A stretch of DNA of 64,000 nt from Gordionus sp. m RMFG-2023 (GCF_954871325.1 NC_088779.1:17238846-17302845); one strand, 5' to 3'. Numbered from the stretch's first letter, positions 23,225-36,186 are shown. Notes: a model not told the origin generated them from the sequence alone. Numbers and translations: made by a program.

Positions 23225-23469
23225 CTGAGAACTGCAAAGGCATTTGCACGGCTAGGCCAGGATTTTTTTTAGAAAAATTATTAGCCCAGCCCAGATTTTT
23301 TAAAATAGATTATATTTATTTATAATTTTTACAGATAATGATTTTAAGCATTCGGTTTTAAAATATACGGCCCGGCCCGAGTACTTAAAAAAAATTTAGG
23401 CCCGGCCCGGTTCGGGTATATTTAAAAAATTATAATATTCCCCCCCCCCCCCCGGGTGCAGGGTCTCTG
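23225..23469. repeat. hAT MITE (CAGAGACC family) with target duplication
   Basis: The left end CTGAGAACTGCAAAGGC and the right end GTGCAGGGTCTCTG are inverted. Flanks ATAAATAT (23217-23224) and ATAAAAAT (23470-23477) match at seven of eight bases. A 14-C run at 23440-23453 lies just inside the right end. Confidence 0.65.
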
Positions 23470-23604
23470 ATAAAAATAAATATTTTAAAAAATTGTATTT
23501 TTCCTATTGCCGTCTTGTTTGACTGGCACCCTTTTAAATAAAGGATTAAATTTTTTAATTTAGATAATATATATATTTTTTAATAATCTCAAACATCTGA
23601 AAAT

Positions 23605-25022
23605 TCAAGGTATTAAACTGATACCATCTGGTCTTCCTTCTGCTGCTACTTGATCATAAAAGATTGGGCTTTCGAGTATTTGGGATAATGGTCCTTTTAA
23701 GATTAAGTTATATTTGCATGCCATAGGAGGCGGCCTTTGTAACATCTACAATAAATAATTGGTGTCCTTTGGAATCAGATGGTAAAGAATAATTATATAT
23801 TTGGAAGGAAAAGATATATCGCAACCGAGACAAAATAGCTAAACAAATTTCTTCATTAGTGAGAAGAGGTGCAGATTTTTGCTTGAAACAGCCGACAGTC
23901 ATTCGTAGCCCAATTTCGAATTCAGAATAACTCCACTGGGAGATTGTTCCAATGAACCACTCGATAAGAGGACATAAATATCTCAAGTTTCTGAAGGATG
24001 GATGTAAATATGCTAATGCCAGATTGACAATTGCTCACCCAAGCGTAAACAGCGCTTTCTAGGTAAAGATCATGACCGATAGCTATTAAACTTGAACTTC
24101 TTAATCTTGAGGAATAAAAGCAGCAGGAGAGGAGAGGAGCGGAAACCAATCCCGTCATTTTATCTATCTGCAAATTTTATATTAATGATAGCCTCAAGCA
24201 TTGTACGGATATGCAACTCATGCTTGCACTGGATATCTTTGTAATAAAAGAATGTTGCGATCTCATAGCATATATGATATTGGGTATGATAAAATAATAT
24301 TTAAAAGAAGGCCTGGTGGGCTGCTAATTCATTTAAAGTTGTGTATTTTTACTAGCTTAGAATAGGTTTTGTCGAAAGGGGTCTTAATTGCAGTGTCACC
24401 ACAAATTGTAAATCTAAAATGGGTAAGTTCCTGGGTGGAAGTATATTTGAAAGGGAGGATTGGGTTAATAGAATTGTTGAGAGATAATTCTGACTTTAAA
24501 ATGTTAAAAGATAAACCTATCATAAGCATAAGATTATTAATAATATGAGGAATGGTGTTTATTAAAGAGGTGTCACTGGCTATGAAGCCATCATCTAGCA
24601 TTTAATAAGGGCTTTAAAACTTAGATCGAATCTATTAATGTTTGAACACCAAAGCAAAATAACGGTGGACCCAATGGGTCACCTTGTTGTATAATTCCAA
24701 AAGAAATATAATTTTATCATAGAATTTAAATTAGGTGGATTAGGAGTAGTTATGCAAAATGAATGGTATATTCAAGATAGTTATTGCCGAATATGGGAAT
24801 AATATGATTGCTCTAAATAGAGTTAAAGGTAGCAGGTTTAAAATTAGTGTGATACAGGATATAGTTTAATAACAAATTACTACTAAGTGATTTATAGTTA
24901 ATACTATTATGAAAGAAAATAGCTTTAATTCTATCAAGACCGCCAGAAGAATGTTTTAATATGGACTCAATGACCTGTTGAGCTTGAAATTGTGTGATAT
25001 CAATTGGTACATCGTTTGGCAT
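23605..25022 (-). mobile_element. LINE reverse-transcriptase fragment
   Basis: Successive minus-strand frames give parts of a non-LTR retrotransposon polymerase in the right order. Near 25020-24900 come a VIESILKHSSGGLDRIKA segment, then IIQQGDPLGPPLF (motif B, near 24700-24660), then LDDG followed by IGLSFNILKSEL (the YxDD catalytic region, 24600-24460). Downstream segments (RLRSSSLIAIGHDLYLESAV, WSYSEFEIGLRMTVG) and RPDGISLIP near 23620 belong to the same family's C-terminal region, also seen at 37975-38580. The frames shift several times and stops occur, so it is inactive. No 5' endonuclease region is visible. It lies inside a galectin intron in the same orientation as the gene. Confidence 0.78.
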
Positions 25023-26182
25023 GATGTAATGTAAAAATCTAATTTAAAAATAAATATGTAAAAATAAGTTTACTATGGTGTTTGTTTAGTCGATCCTTCG
25101 TCGTATACAATAAAATAGAAAAAATGATCTTTACATAATATATCACTCGGTTTTAATGTTTTTCCCGATTTTAATTAATATTTGTTATTTCTGAGATGAG
25201 AAAAGTTAATTAGAGAACTCTTAGACATTGATAGATAACATTAGATTATATATATAATATATATTATATTTATAGTGTTGCTTAAAATAGTTTTACTAAT
25301 GTCATCGTCATTAGTAACCTTAGTTATAAATCTAAAAATAAAACTAGAACCGGGCCAAAAAATAAAATTAAAAAACTGGATGGTCAAAAAGTTAATTTTA
25401 AATTAGGTTTGGGCATAGAAATAAGAAATATATTAAAATCCGAACTGATTCTAAAAATTTAACATTTGAAGGTCTGCTAGTTCCTTTAAACTGCCCTGCA
25501 TGAAACTGCCTAAGTCCGATTACCCCGGCAATGAGTTAACAGATGGCGTGGAATAAAAGATTATAATTTTTGCCTCTTGGTACTATCTTACCGCTTAAAT
25601 TAAACAAAATATTATAACAAATATCATTAAATCAAGTAAGGTTAGGGTTGTGCAAACTAAAAATATATAATAGATGTAGATAAAGAATAGAAAAATTGGG
25701 AAAAAAAGGATTCGCATTTATTAATATAAGATAATTATTTTGATGTTTAGTTCATAACTCTAATTCTAAGTTTAAGAACTTAGCTAACTTCTCAAGTCAT
25801 GGTCTATTTATTCGAATCAAACTTTGCCCAATTTCTCGACTAAATCAATAAAAAAAATTATTTATTGATGGCATATTTTATTTTCTTCTCCTAAATTATT
25901 CATAATGTTTCTATATATTTTTTAACTAATGACATGAAATGTTCCTATCATATCATTCTCAAGGCTTGCCACGTGAACGAAGCTTTGGAATGTTTACTAG
26001 TTTTTATTGATTTTACCTATGATATCGTAAAGATTACCTCTAATCTTTTCCTATATTTATATAGAATGGTTATAGTAATGTTTATTTAAAATTTTATTAA
26101 AATCGAAGCGATCCATTTTTCTGAGTATAAGGTTTTTAAACATTGTTCTGTTTAAAGATGCAAACATAGACTGCATTCATAG

Positions 26183-26394
26183 TGGAATCCGGATCTGACA
26201 CGAGTTAACTGCTAAGCGATTTTAAAAATCTGGTTATGAGATCAATTTTTCTTTATTAAAATCAATACTTCTTAGATCATTATCGCGAATAGAATTAAAA
26301 ATAAAATTAATATTAATATAAAAAAAATCTGATAAAAACGTTTTAAAAATCGATCAGCTGTTAAATCGTGTCGAATCGGATCCCAGAATCCAGC
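26183..26394. repeat. Inverted-repeat MITE
   Basis: The left arm has TGGAATCCGGATCTGACACG and GCGATTTTAAAAATC. The right arm reads, on the complement, TGGATTCTGGGATCCGATTC, GACACGATTTAAC and CGATTTTTAAAA. The arms are similar over about 50 bp around an A+T-rich centre. It lies within the galectin intron; no clear target duplication was seen. Confidence 0.55.
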
Positions 26395-27144
26395 CTTACA
26401 CTCATAAAAAGTTCATTTTTTATGTCTACCCCTGATATCTACAAAAATATAAAAGCCAGGAGGCTGAAATATTGACTAAATATAGATTATATGAACCACC
26501 TATTTGTATAGGAATATTCGTAAATCAAAAAGGGTCGATTGCATCGTGCTCGATTCCCTATTTTAAAAAAATCAAGCAAATTAAGAATTTCATAGGTTGA
26601 ATAGATCAGAAGCTGCAACCAAGATGAAAATTTAAAAAATTCTTTCCAAGTGCCATGTGAATTATAAGATATTTTATCCACGAACGTCAAATTTGAATGA
26701 TTGTTTAGTAAAGTAATACTAATTGCGCTTTTACAATTGAGAAAAGGTGTAATGTTGATCCCATACGAATTATAACATCTCTGGGAAGAGTCCCGTTTAT
26801 AAATTGAAAATTAGATTAATAAATTGTGATTATAGTAGTGTTATTCGTAGATTTTTTCAAGCACTTTTTTAAATAGAAAAAGAAATTTTCTGAAATTATT
26901 TTATAAAATTAAAAAATTAAGTGGGGAACGGGGGGGGGGGTATCAATTTAAAAGAAATGAAAGCAAATGGTCTATAAACAATGTAAAATATTATAAAAAC
27001 AAAAATTCCATCTTATGAGATTTTCCATAGGGGGAGGGGAATGGGAGGGTTGCTGCTGAGAATTAATATTAATAATGTTGCTAATTTTTATTGATGTTAT
27101 ATTAGATAGTAAATTAAAAAACTATATATCAAAAGAGCAATTAC

Positions 27145-30100
27145 AAATTTTGTCTGCAATACACGGACTAAATTAAGAGAAGTATCACCGGCTATATGCA
27201 ATCTTTTAATACGTTCCACTGGAGATCTGTAATTGTAGCTCGTGTAATAAAAGCCGTTTATTGCTATCTATTATAAAACATTAAAAAATTATATATATTC
27301 TAAGGGGGAATAAATGGCGTAAGGTATAATCAATAGTTACATCAACTCACCTCTCATATATTTAACAATTGTGAACAAAATAATAATTTTTAGTAAAATT
27401 ATCAAGCAGCAGTGAATATCTCAATATAAAATTTATAACTGTCAAAAATATTTGATCCGCTGATTCGATTTAATATTGTTGATTATCGAGTCGAGTTAAA
27501 TGGCCCCACTAATTTGGAGCGTTTAGTTTTAAAATTATGTTCTCGGTATATGAATTTAAATATTAGTCGTCGAGAAGATTTTTACTAATAAATTCTATTA
27601 GTTGTTTGCCTCGAGGCTGCTAGTTAACATCTCCTATTTTATTAGTGATCTCTACAAAAAAGATTTTATTTCAAAAATGGCTAAAATATTGCAAATTAAA
27701 AAATAATAGCTTAAATTATTTATTTATTATGTTTATTAAATAACTAAGCTTCAAAGCGATATTAAAAAGAAATCATCAATGTAAAATTATATTTGGCAAG
27801 GCTTTGGTACCTCATAAGAATAAAAAAAATGTTATTTTATATTTTATGATTTAAAAAATATTGTATCATTTGCAGATTAATAACACGAATTAATAAAGTA
27901 ACAACTTAATATTACTTATTTATTTTACTTATCATAAGTTAATTTTAATTATTAAATAAAAAATGATATATTCGCAAATGAATAAATCCAAATAGCTTCT
28001 CTATTTCTAAATTACTATAAAATTAGATAAAAACTTAGCGATACTCAGTGATTTAAATATCTTTTCCATTGATGCCAAATTTTCAAAAAATATTATAATT
28101 TAAATTATATACATCAAAAAAATGTTGAGAATTATTTTAAAAAATAATTAGATCAGGATAAAGCCTTTTTTAAAAAAATTTAAATTCTACTATCCGAACT
28201 GATGACATTTTGGTCATTCTTGGATATATACAATAAAATTAATTGTTTTAAAGTTACCAACAAAGAAAAATTTATAGAGGCCAAAAATAGATTTATTATA
28301 TCGAAATTTTATTATAACTTATATGGCATTGTTTACTTTTGTAAAATAAATAAAAAGTGGAATGACCGATTTTTATACGTAAAAAATAAAAATAAAATTA
28401 TAAATTTGAAACCGAAATAATAAAAAATGTTAACATACATAAAATATTTTGGTAAAAATCAATAAACATTAAGAAAACAATAAAATAAATTTATAGATTT
28501 TTTTACAATAAAAAAGTGAAGTTATAACTTTAATTATTAACAAAAATTTGTAGCCGTAACATAAGATGCATATAAATTTTTTGGTGATTTTTTTATATAA
28601 AAGACAATCTACCTAATTAATTCTAAACTTTAAAACTTTTCTACAATGAGTTATAAAATAATTAAAACAGTGTAATAGTACGATTAATAATTTATAACCA
28701 ACTTATATTTTATGAAATAAATTATCATTTTATGTAGAATGTTAAAAATATTATTGATTTTTTGAAAATTACCTTAAGATGAGTCCTTGTAACCAAAATG
28801 ATAATTTCGTATATGTGTCCTTTGTCGAATGGTACGCCACCTTCCCTCTCTTCGTTACCCCAAGAATCTCCTATTTTAGAATTACGCACAATAACATTAT
28901 CCTCAAAGCGCACATTTAAATGCAAAGCAATATCCTCTTTATCAGTATCACCGTTTAATAAATTAATGGTCAATCTAAGATTAAAAAATAGATAAATTAT
29001 CATTTTTCTTGTTTTGGTTAAATTTTTAACTTTAAATAGATATACCAAACTTTGTTATTTAAAGTTGAAAATGTTGCCTTTAATAAATTCTAAAATATGT
29101 ATAATTAATGAAGACCGAGGGTCCGATAATTTAAAATATAACAATTTTTAAAATTAGTTGTAGCTTAAATAAAGACAAATTCTAAAAACTAGATATTTTT
29201 AAAGGATTCAACATAATGTTGCTGTTTCACGCCTTTGTCTGTTACCCAAAAAATTTAATCGTGCCCTAAATATGCTGTTTTTCATCTCCAAAATTTATTT
29301 ATGTCTTTGAATAACAGATTGAGTCCCATCTCGATAAATGTTTTATTCGATAAAAGCCTCATTTTTGTTTTTGAGGTTAGTAGGACTAGCGGTATATTAT
29401 AAAAAAAAGACTGTGATGAATATTTAATTATGGATTCTTTATTAATCCGTTTAATAAATAAATACTTGAATCTAAGAATAAAAATCTTCATATAAAATTT
29501 AAAAAACTATGTTTATTTTAAAAATATATCGCAAGTCATTAAAACCTCAAAATAAAAAATCTGCTTTTATCGCGTTAAAAAAACGTGGACTAAAAGAATC
29601 CCTTTTGGGAAATATATTAATTATAAGATTATTTATCAATAAAATTAAATTTATCTTAGATTTTAGAGATGGGGGCAACTTGGGCTAAACAAAAGATTTT
29701 TGTGCAAGGCCAGAAAACTTGTGTAAAATAATTTTAGACTGGGTTAAAATTTAGGATATTTTATGGGTCAGGACGGGCATGATTGTGCCGAAAAAGAAAA
29801 AGATGGGTCGACCTCTGAAATGAACCATTTCTTGCCGACATTATTTCAAATGAGCAAAATTAACTTTCATTTTAATTTGTGGTAAAGTAAAATTTGTCAT
29901 TGATGTAGCCGTTGAAAAAAGAAGAAATAAATTTAATATAATATATCAAATATCAGTTATTTTCTGACACGGGAATTAATGTTTCCTTGTGGATGGGAGT
30001 GAAACGAGATGATCACATGGGTTTTTGGTAAAGAACAATGAAAGTTTCTTTGTGTGCGGTTTGGAGTGAAGAAGACATTATATTGGATGAAGACGGGATT

Positions 30101-32651
30101 GATCGGGAAGATTTAGCAATTTAATGATTATCGTTTATGATACATAGATATTTTTAAATATTTGTATGAATAAATTGGATTTAGATATTTGTATGAATAA
30201 ATTGGATTTTTAAACTATATGGGAACTTGGACTATTTCTAAGGTAAGAATTGAGAGTAAGGGCATTCTTCTATAGTCATGATATATTTTGAATATAGAAA
30301 AATTCTAAGTGCAATTATTTCTTTATAATTTTATCAGAAAATAAATAAATCTAATTAAATTATAAACATCAAGAAGCAGAAAATTTATAATAATATATTA
30401 AAAAATATCAATGTAATTTTAGCTTTTCGAATTTATTTTTATCTTTGCCTTAAACTATCTTTTTAATTTTGGAGATGAAGGGTTTGAACATGTAGACGGA
30501 AGGCAAATGATGATTTGTTAGATGCCGTTGTTTGTAAGTGGAGGGAACAAGACCCAGGGGGCGACTACAGATAAGCTGAATGAAATTGCTAAATGATTAC
30601 AATAAAGCGTCATGTTTGGGCAATGCCCAAGATCGTAAGATGGTGAAAGACAATTAGAAACGAAAATAGCTTACCCAGGTAAACCTGAAAAGGATTAAAC
30701 GATGAAGAAGAAGAAGAATGAACATGGTTTTTTAATTTATGGTTTTCAACCCATATAATGGTTTAATTATCTTTCTATATCAAGAAAAGAGTAACAGGAA
30801 TTTTTGTTTTCCTGTTCCGTTCTGGCCAGAAATTATATGTTCGCATGTTTAGGAACTTGAAAAAATAAGTAATTCAATAGAGATATGATTACATAGGCAT
30901 TTATTAAAGACATTGTAAAGATTATGATTTACATGTATGTGATAGTGTTAATATAAATTTGAGGTAAAACGCCTTTAAACAGTAACTAACTAAAAATAAA
31001 ATTATCCCTTGAAATGTATAACTTTTAATTTTTGATATTAATTTTATAACAAAAAAGTTAAAATTTAAATTTGATATGTGTAAAATAATGTCCTGAGAAG
31101 CAAACTGGTTTAAATAGAAAAACGAATATTTTATAATTATCTAATAAATTAAAATTTCTCATAAATTTTTAGAGAGTTCCTGGAATAATCATTTTTATTC
31201 CATCCTCATTTTTCCATGTCCCTCGTTTTAACTGGATATAGGTGCCAAATATTGGAAATTGAACTTGGGAAAAAATAAGTAAAGACTGACCTTCTAAAAA
31301 AATATTATATCTAAAACTCTGTGTTAAGGATTCTATTTGTTGATGTATACTAGTAATTAAGAATATGTGGTGTGAAGATTTCATTTAAAAATATTATTAA
31401 TTACCCATAATTATTAATCCATTTTATACAACGTTTGGAAACTAAAAAATATCCCTCTTTGTATCACAATTTCAAGAGGAAAGAAAGAAGGTGAGAATTT
31501 TATAAGATATTTTTCTTTTACTTAAAAAATATTTGGTATACTAGAATAAATTTATTATCTCATTCTGAATATTTGAATCAAATTTTATTATGTAAAAGAT
31601 TCCCAAGATTGGTAGTATTTTATCAAGTATCAAATGGTATTTTAAACAAAGTGGTAATGTTAAAAATTCAAATCAAATACAAACATTAAATAGAAACGTC
31701 AATGGAAAAGAGGGCTTAAAACACTAATTGATAATTTGAGCCATATTAAGAAGCAACGAGCACTCTTGAGGACAACTGGATGACCAAAACTAGAGGCCTC
31801 TCACATGATCAGTAAGAGGTGAGCCGGTGGGTTAAAAATATTTTAAAAACAGGCGAGAAGGTGAATTTAAAAAATGTTTACGGGCATAAATATGAATGCC
31901 GGGCTTATATTTATTAAAAAGTAATTTTTTCTTTCTAATATTATATAAGGAAAAAGTATATTAAAATAAATGAAAAGCCAAACTAGCCAATCAAATAATT
32001 TTCAATATTAAAATTTAGATAATTGAAGATATTGTTGACATTGAAGTAAAAAGTCACATTTAAATTCTTTTTACACAAAATCTGCTATTTGTTTGATCGA
32101 ATAAATTTTAATCCCTTCTTTATCCGTTATTTTATTACTAATTTTTACACTACTATCTTTCTAATTATTTTAAAAAAATTGCAGGTAAGCTGATGTTTTG
32201 CATTTCTGAATGATTTTTTATTGAAGAGCGTTTAAAGAATTATTAATGGGCTCAATTTTTCAGAAAGAATGAGTGAGCGCGTATATTTTTATGAGTGTAG
32301 GGCTAATTTAAAGAACGGGATAGCAAAAGCACCATTTTTATACCAATGGAAGGACGAGAAAATTATTTTCCTAAGTATAGAAGGGAGTAAAAATATTTTA
32401 TAAAAGAACGGGCGGTTGGGCGTATTAATTCAAAATTAGTTAATTGCATATCTCCAATATTTACATTTTACCTATGCAAAATTAATTATTTAAAGTTAAA
32501 ATTACAAAATTTAACGAGATTCGATTAAAGATGATCATGGTTTAAATTATGATGTATCATACTTTTTGGGATTTTTGGAGAGGTCACCCTGGATAAATAT
32601 TATCTTTCCTGTTTGTAATCCACCCCATATTTCTCCATTATAGGGCACTTT
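27145..32651 (-). CDS. Galectin, carbohydrate-recognition domain 1 (three exons, 5' incomplete)
   Basis: Three exons on the minus strand form one complete galectin domain. 32651-32563 (89 bp) encodes KVPYNGEIWGGLQTGKIIFI and QGDLSKNPK. 28974-28773 (202 bp) encodes LTINLLNGDTDKEDIALHLN, VRFEDNVIVRN, SWGNEER and VPFDKGHIYEII. 27267-27145 (123 bp) encodes IAINGFYYTSYNYRS and IKRLHIAGDTSLNLVRV. The first junction splits a codon two-plus-one and the second is phase 0, exactly as in CRD2. H-N-R, V-N, W and E-R sugar contacts are all present. The last exon has a phase-0 donor that fits the linker exon at 22072, giving one gene of 481 visible codons across all three domains. The start codon and any 5' exon upstream of 32651 were not found. 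The 3.6-kb and 1.5-kb introns rest on homology, not transcript data. Confidence 0.85.
28975..32562. other. Galectin CRD1 intron, 3.6 kb
   Basis: Holds a LINE 3' fragment at 30480-30712 and repeat-like GC words around 29680-29815 and 31800-32430. A 71-codon frame on the minus strand at 31169-31384 has no clear galectin signature. The other intron of this domain, 27268-28772, is plain A+T-rich sequence. Confidence 0.45.
30480..30712 (+). mobile_element. LINE 3' end, decayed, with (GAA)n tail
   Basis: Scattered frames give GTRPRGRLQ, DKLNEIAK and GNAQDRKMVKDN, resembling the polymerase C-terminus of I/Jockey-like LINEs (GRRPRGRP...W...AQDR..W). It ends in TGAAGAAGAAGAAGAA, a simple-repeat tail. 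Stops and frameshifts are common. The family assignment is tentative. Confidence 0.45.
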
Positions 32652-33736
32652 CTAAATTGATAAGGTACATAAAAAAAATTTAATTAGATAATATTATATT
32701 GATATATATATCAGAGACCTGCAGGCCCGGCCAGGGTACACGGGCCAGGCCGTATATTTTAAAACCAAATATTTTAAATCGCCATTATTAGCTATAAAAA
32801 AATAGGGCCGAAATTTTTTTTTAAAAAAAGATCCGCTGGCCGTGCAAATCATGCCTCTGAATATTATTAGGATTAGTTATTAATTGTCATTTTTTATGGA
32901 TTCAGATCAAAAATATAAAAAAAACTTATAAATTATATATAAGGGTTGGGAATCACATGGTGATAAATCATAAGCATATCCTAATATGATAAAAAATAAC
33001 TTAAGAAGCCCTCCTCATTTTATTGAAATGAAACATAAATAAACTTAATATTTAAAGGTGTCCGGCTTCTGATAATTTTTTGAAAATCTACTTGGCTTCA
33101 GGTGTATGCAGGGAAGATAGAGGAGTTTTTGGGTAAAAATTATGTATATCACAATATTATATATTTTATACAAAAGTGAATTAAAAAAATATATATTTTA
33201 TTTAAAAAGGGTTAGAGTGAGTCATTGGGATTTGCAATGTATAGATTAATTCTATGTTTTAACCGGGCTATATTTTTTATTGAATTCCGTTATAAATTTT
33301 AAATTTATATTAATTTTATTTAAATCGATTTTTGTATTTTCATATTTATTTAAATAATCACGCGCAAAATTATCTAAAATTCAAAAGCAATGCTAGTAAA
33401 ATACATAATCCGGCATAATCAGATTTTATAAAATAAATTTTAAAAAACGCAAGCTATATAAATATGAATTATATTTTAAAGAATGACCCCTCTTTGATTT
33501 TCTTAACAGGCTATAACCAAAAAGTTTCAGTTAAAGGAAAGGACAGAAAATTTTGGGGCCGATATTTTTTGCAGGTTTCGTTTTTTCATAAGCCATTAGA
33601 AACAAATTAAAGGTCAGATTTAGGGGCCGTAAAAAAATTTAACCCGCCTCCGATCATGATTACGGGGATGAGTCTTAATTTAATAACTGAATAAACAAAT
33701 ATAGAGGGTATTTTATTTTAAGCGTTTCATACAAAT
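32652..33736. other. Upstream of first galectin exon seen
   Basis: A 5' exon or promoter of the galectin gene could lie here or further right, but none was identified. The MITE at 32712-32859 occupies part of it. Confidence 0.35.
32712..32859. repeat. hAT MITE (CAGAGACC family), short copy
   Basis: Starts CAGAGACCTGCAGGCCCGG and ends CGTGCAAATCATGCCTCTG. Flanks are A/T only and the target duplication is not decisive. Confidence 0.6.
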
Positions 33737-34020
33737 CAGAGAACTGCAGGCCTGGCCCTAAGTCAGGGAACACGGGCCGGGCCGTGTTTTAGTTTTTTAA
33801 ATAAACCCGAGCCGGACCTGAATTTTTTTTAAAATACCCGGGCCGGCCGTATATTTTAAATCGCCATTATTAGCTATAAAAATTTTAAATAAATAAAATA
33901 TATTTTGAAAAAATTGGGGCCGGGCCTAAAAATATAAAACCAGGGCCAGGCCGAAAAAAATCAGGAAAATTTTTTTTAAATAAATCCCGGCCGGATCGTG
34001 CATATGGTATTTCTGAACTG
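33737..34020. repeat. hAT MITE (CAGAGACC family) with perfect 8-bp duplication
   Basis: Starts CAGAGAACTGCAGGCC and ends GTATTTCTGAACTG. Both sides are flanked by ATACAAAT (33729-33736 and 34021-34028), a perfect 8-bp target duplication as made by hAT transposases. The interior is GGCCGGGCC-type words between A/T runs. Confidence 0.75.
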
Positions 34021-34031
34021 ATACAAATTAT

Positions 34032-34396
34032 ATGAGACTTGCAGTAGGAATGAATCGAAATTGGTATGATTTTTTAAAATCAGGGTCGGATATAAATATT
34101 AAAAAAAACAAAATACCACGCCACTACAGCTTTGAAAATTTAAAAATCAGGGCCGGGATTTAAAAATAAATAAGCTTAAAATTATATGAATTGGAAAATC
34201 ACTTTAATATAGATTTAAAATTTCCGTTAAAACAAAACAGATAAATTCATTTACTATAAATAAATTTTAAAAATTTTGGGCCAAGACAAAAAATGATTAA
34301 ATATAGATATCCGGGCGGGCCAATAAATTTTATAAAAAAAATTATCTGGGCCAGACTTGAAAATTAAAACCAAGATGAGCTTATTGACCTCTGAAA
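34032..34396. repeat. Degenerate CAGAGACC-family MITE
   Basis: Begins near TGAGACTTGCAG and ends near TTGACCTCTG. GGGCCGGG and GGGCGGGCC words in the middle match the neighbouring copy. The ends are poorly kept. Confidence 0.4.
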
Positions 34397-34450
34397 GTTA
34401 TAAACTACAAAGATACTTATAAATTAACTAGGCACGAAATGTAGCTAATA

Positions 34451-34618
34451 GTGTTGTTATACAGCCCGATTTGAGTTGAATTTCATAAACGGGCGATTAA
34501 AATTTTAGCCAAAATAATATTACTAAAGATTCGAGATTTGGCTAATAAAGGTTCAAGCCTTTCCGACATCTATGTGCAAAATATTGACCAGTTTTTAAAA
34601 ATAGACCCAAATCTGACT
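34451..34618. repeat. TA-flanked GTGTTG MITE, degenerate
   Basis: Begins TA|GTGTTGTTATACAGCCCG; contains AATTTTAGCCAAAATAATAT and ATCTATGTGCAAAATATTGA. The right end is approximate. Confidence 0.45.
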
Positions 34619-35200
34619 ATCTAGTGTATGGTGGCGTTTTGAGGGACAATTTCTTTATGTGCATCTCTCCCTCAAACATTGAACCGAATAATTTATATAA
34701 AAATGATTTTCTCTGAATATATATGAAATATATAAATTTTTTTAAAAAATAACCATTCACTATACAACCCCCCCCCCCCCATTCCCCATCGAAATTATCG
34801 GTATTAGAATGTATTAACAATTAAAATATCAGATTCGTTGTTAATATATTTAATTTATAACGTTTTATTTATATAATAAGTTGATTCATAATCCTCAAGT
34901 TCCTGCAAACCCCACCAGCAAAGACAATTTATTTTTTACAATGTATCATATGCGTCCCAGGATAAGACAAGGAGTGGCGCCCCTTCCAGGATTTATTGTA
35001 TATAAATTATAATATTTTATATTGTAATTTTTCTTATATTTTTATGCTTTTCCCTACCCCTAAAAATATAAATATGAAAAATGATAAGCTTAGGATGGAA
35101 AATCCTCTATGGTTGGGAAAGGATTTCAGGATTTCTATCTGCGGTATTTGTCGAAGAATATGTTAATAAATAAAATATATTAATCTATTGTATATTTTTA

Positions 35201-35358
35201 GTGTTGCTAAACGGCTCGATTTAAACTGATTTTTAAAAAAAGGCTAACTCAATATTTAAGACAGAAATATGTTTCCTAGGTTTCGAATTTTCGCTAATAG
35301 ACGTTGAAACCTTTGTGCCAGCTATGAGCAAAATGTAATCGGCTCAGTTTAACAAAAC
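35201..35358. repeat. TA-flanked GTGTTG MITE
   Basis: GTGTTGCTAAACGGCTCG on the left and CAGTTTAACAAAAC on the right, with TA on both sides; the internal words match the copy at 60302-60483. Confidence 0.65.
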
Positions 35359-35528
35359 TATATTTTAATCTTTTATAATTTTTTCTCGCATTTAATGTAA
35401 ATTTATCTTATTTTATCTAATTTATTTATTTTTAATATAATTAATTATTTCAAGGATATATTTTATCAGATGACAAGGTTATCAGTTGGATTTAATGTAA
35501 ATTTACCAAATTTAAACCTATTATCTTA

Positions 35529-35931
35529 TAGTGAAAATTGAACTGTCAACACAGAGTTTCAAAACGCAAATAATGCATTTCAAATGCATTCGTTTAAATT
35601 GGAAGCATTTCCGCTTTGCATTTTAAATTATTTATTAAAAAACATAATATCTTTTTAAACTTTTTAAATTTTGAAGTGATAGCATAGATACAACATATTC
35701 TAAAAAGTAAAATAATTATATTAAATGATACAATAATATTTTTAGCTTATGGAATTATAATATTACAAAAAGATTTGCTAATTAAATATAGGGCTAGCCT
35801 TTTTTTGTTTAGAATTTAGACGTTTCATATTGAAAAAATAAAAGTTAAAGCTTCAATTTAAACATAGCTGCGTTTACGTTTTTATATTTGCATTTTGAAA
35901 GGCTATTGAAACGTTCAATTTGTGAGCACTA
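35529..35931. repeat. Harbinger-related MITE
   Basis: The left end TAGTGAAAATTGAACTG follows TTA, and the right end is the complement of TAGTGCTCACAAATTGAACG. These resemble the ends of the Harbinger element at 41748-43566, and both share CAAATAATGCATTT near the left end. It is non-coding. Confidence 0.6.
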
Positions 35932-36186
35932 TATTTTCATTTATTAGGTGGATAACGATAACGATCATTTCAACAATTTAAATAATTTTCCTTATATTTT
36001 TTAGGGCTGTACTGTTATTAAATATCTAATAGGATCGGTACCGCGTTTTCAAAAAATATCGTTGGACTTGGATCGATATTTTTTAAAATCATATATTTTT
36101 TTTTAATTTCATAATAATAAATTAATGAAAGGAACTAAATTTATTTAAAGCCAATATCACTAAATATTAATTTAATAAAATGTGTT

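Larger units (their letters stand above)
22073..27144. other. Large galectin intron with mobile elements
   Basis: In the model joining CRD1 to CRD2 this is one intron of about 5 kb. It holds a MITE (23225-23469), a LINE reverse-transcriptase fragment in gene orientation (23605-25022) and an inverted-repeat MITE (26183-26394). G/C homopolymers are at 22317-22326 and 26930-26940. No further galectin exon was found inside it. Confidence 0.5.

Noticed and set aside
28202-28420. 72-codon plus-strand frame, Lys/Asn-rich
   Set aside because: Lies in a galectin intron on the other strand; composition is what A+T-rich DNA gives by chance.
31169-31384. 71-codon minus-strand frame inside a galectin intron
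   Set aside because: It ends IPGTL, which recalls galectin IPGGL, but strand order and the sugar-site motif are missing and both neighbouring CRD1 exons already complete the domain.
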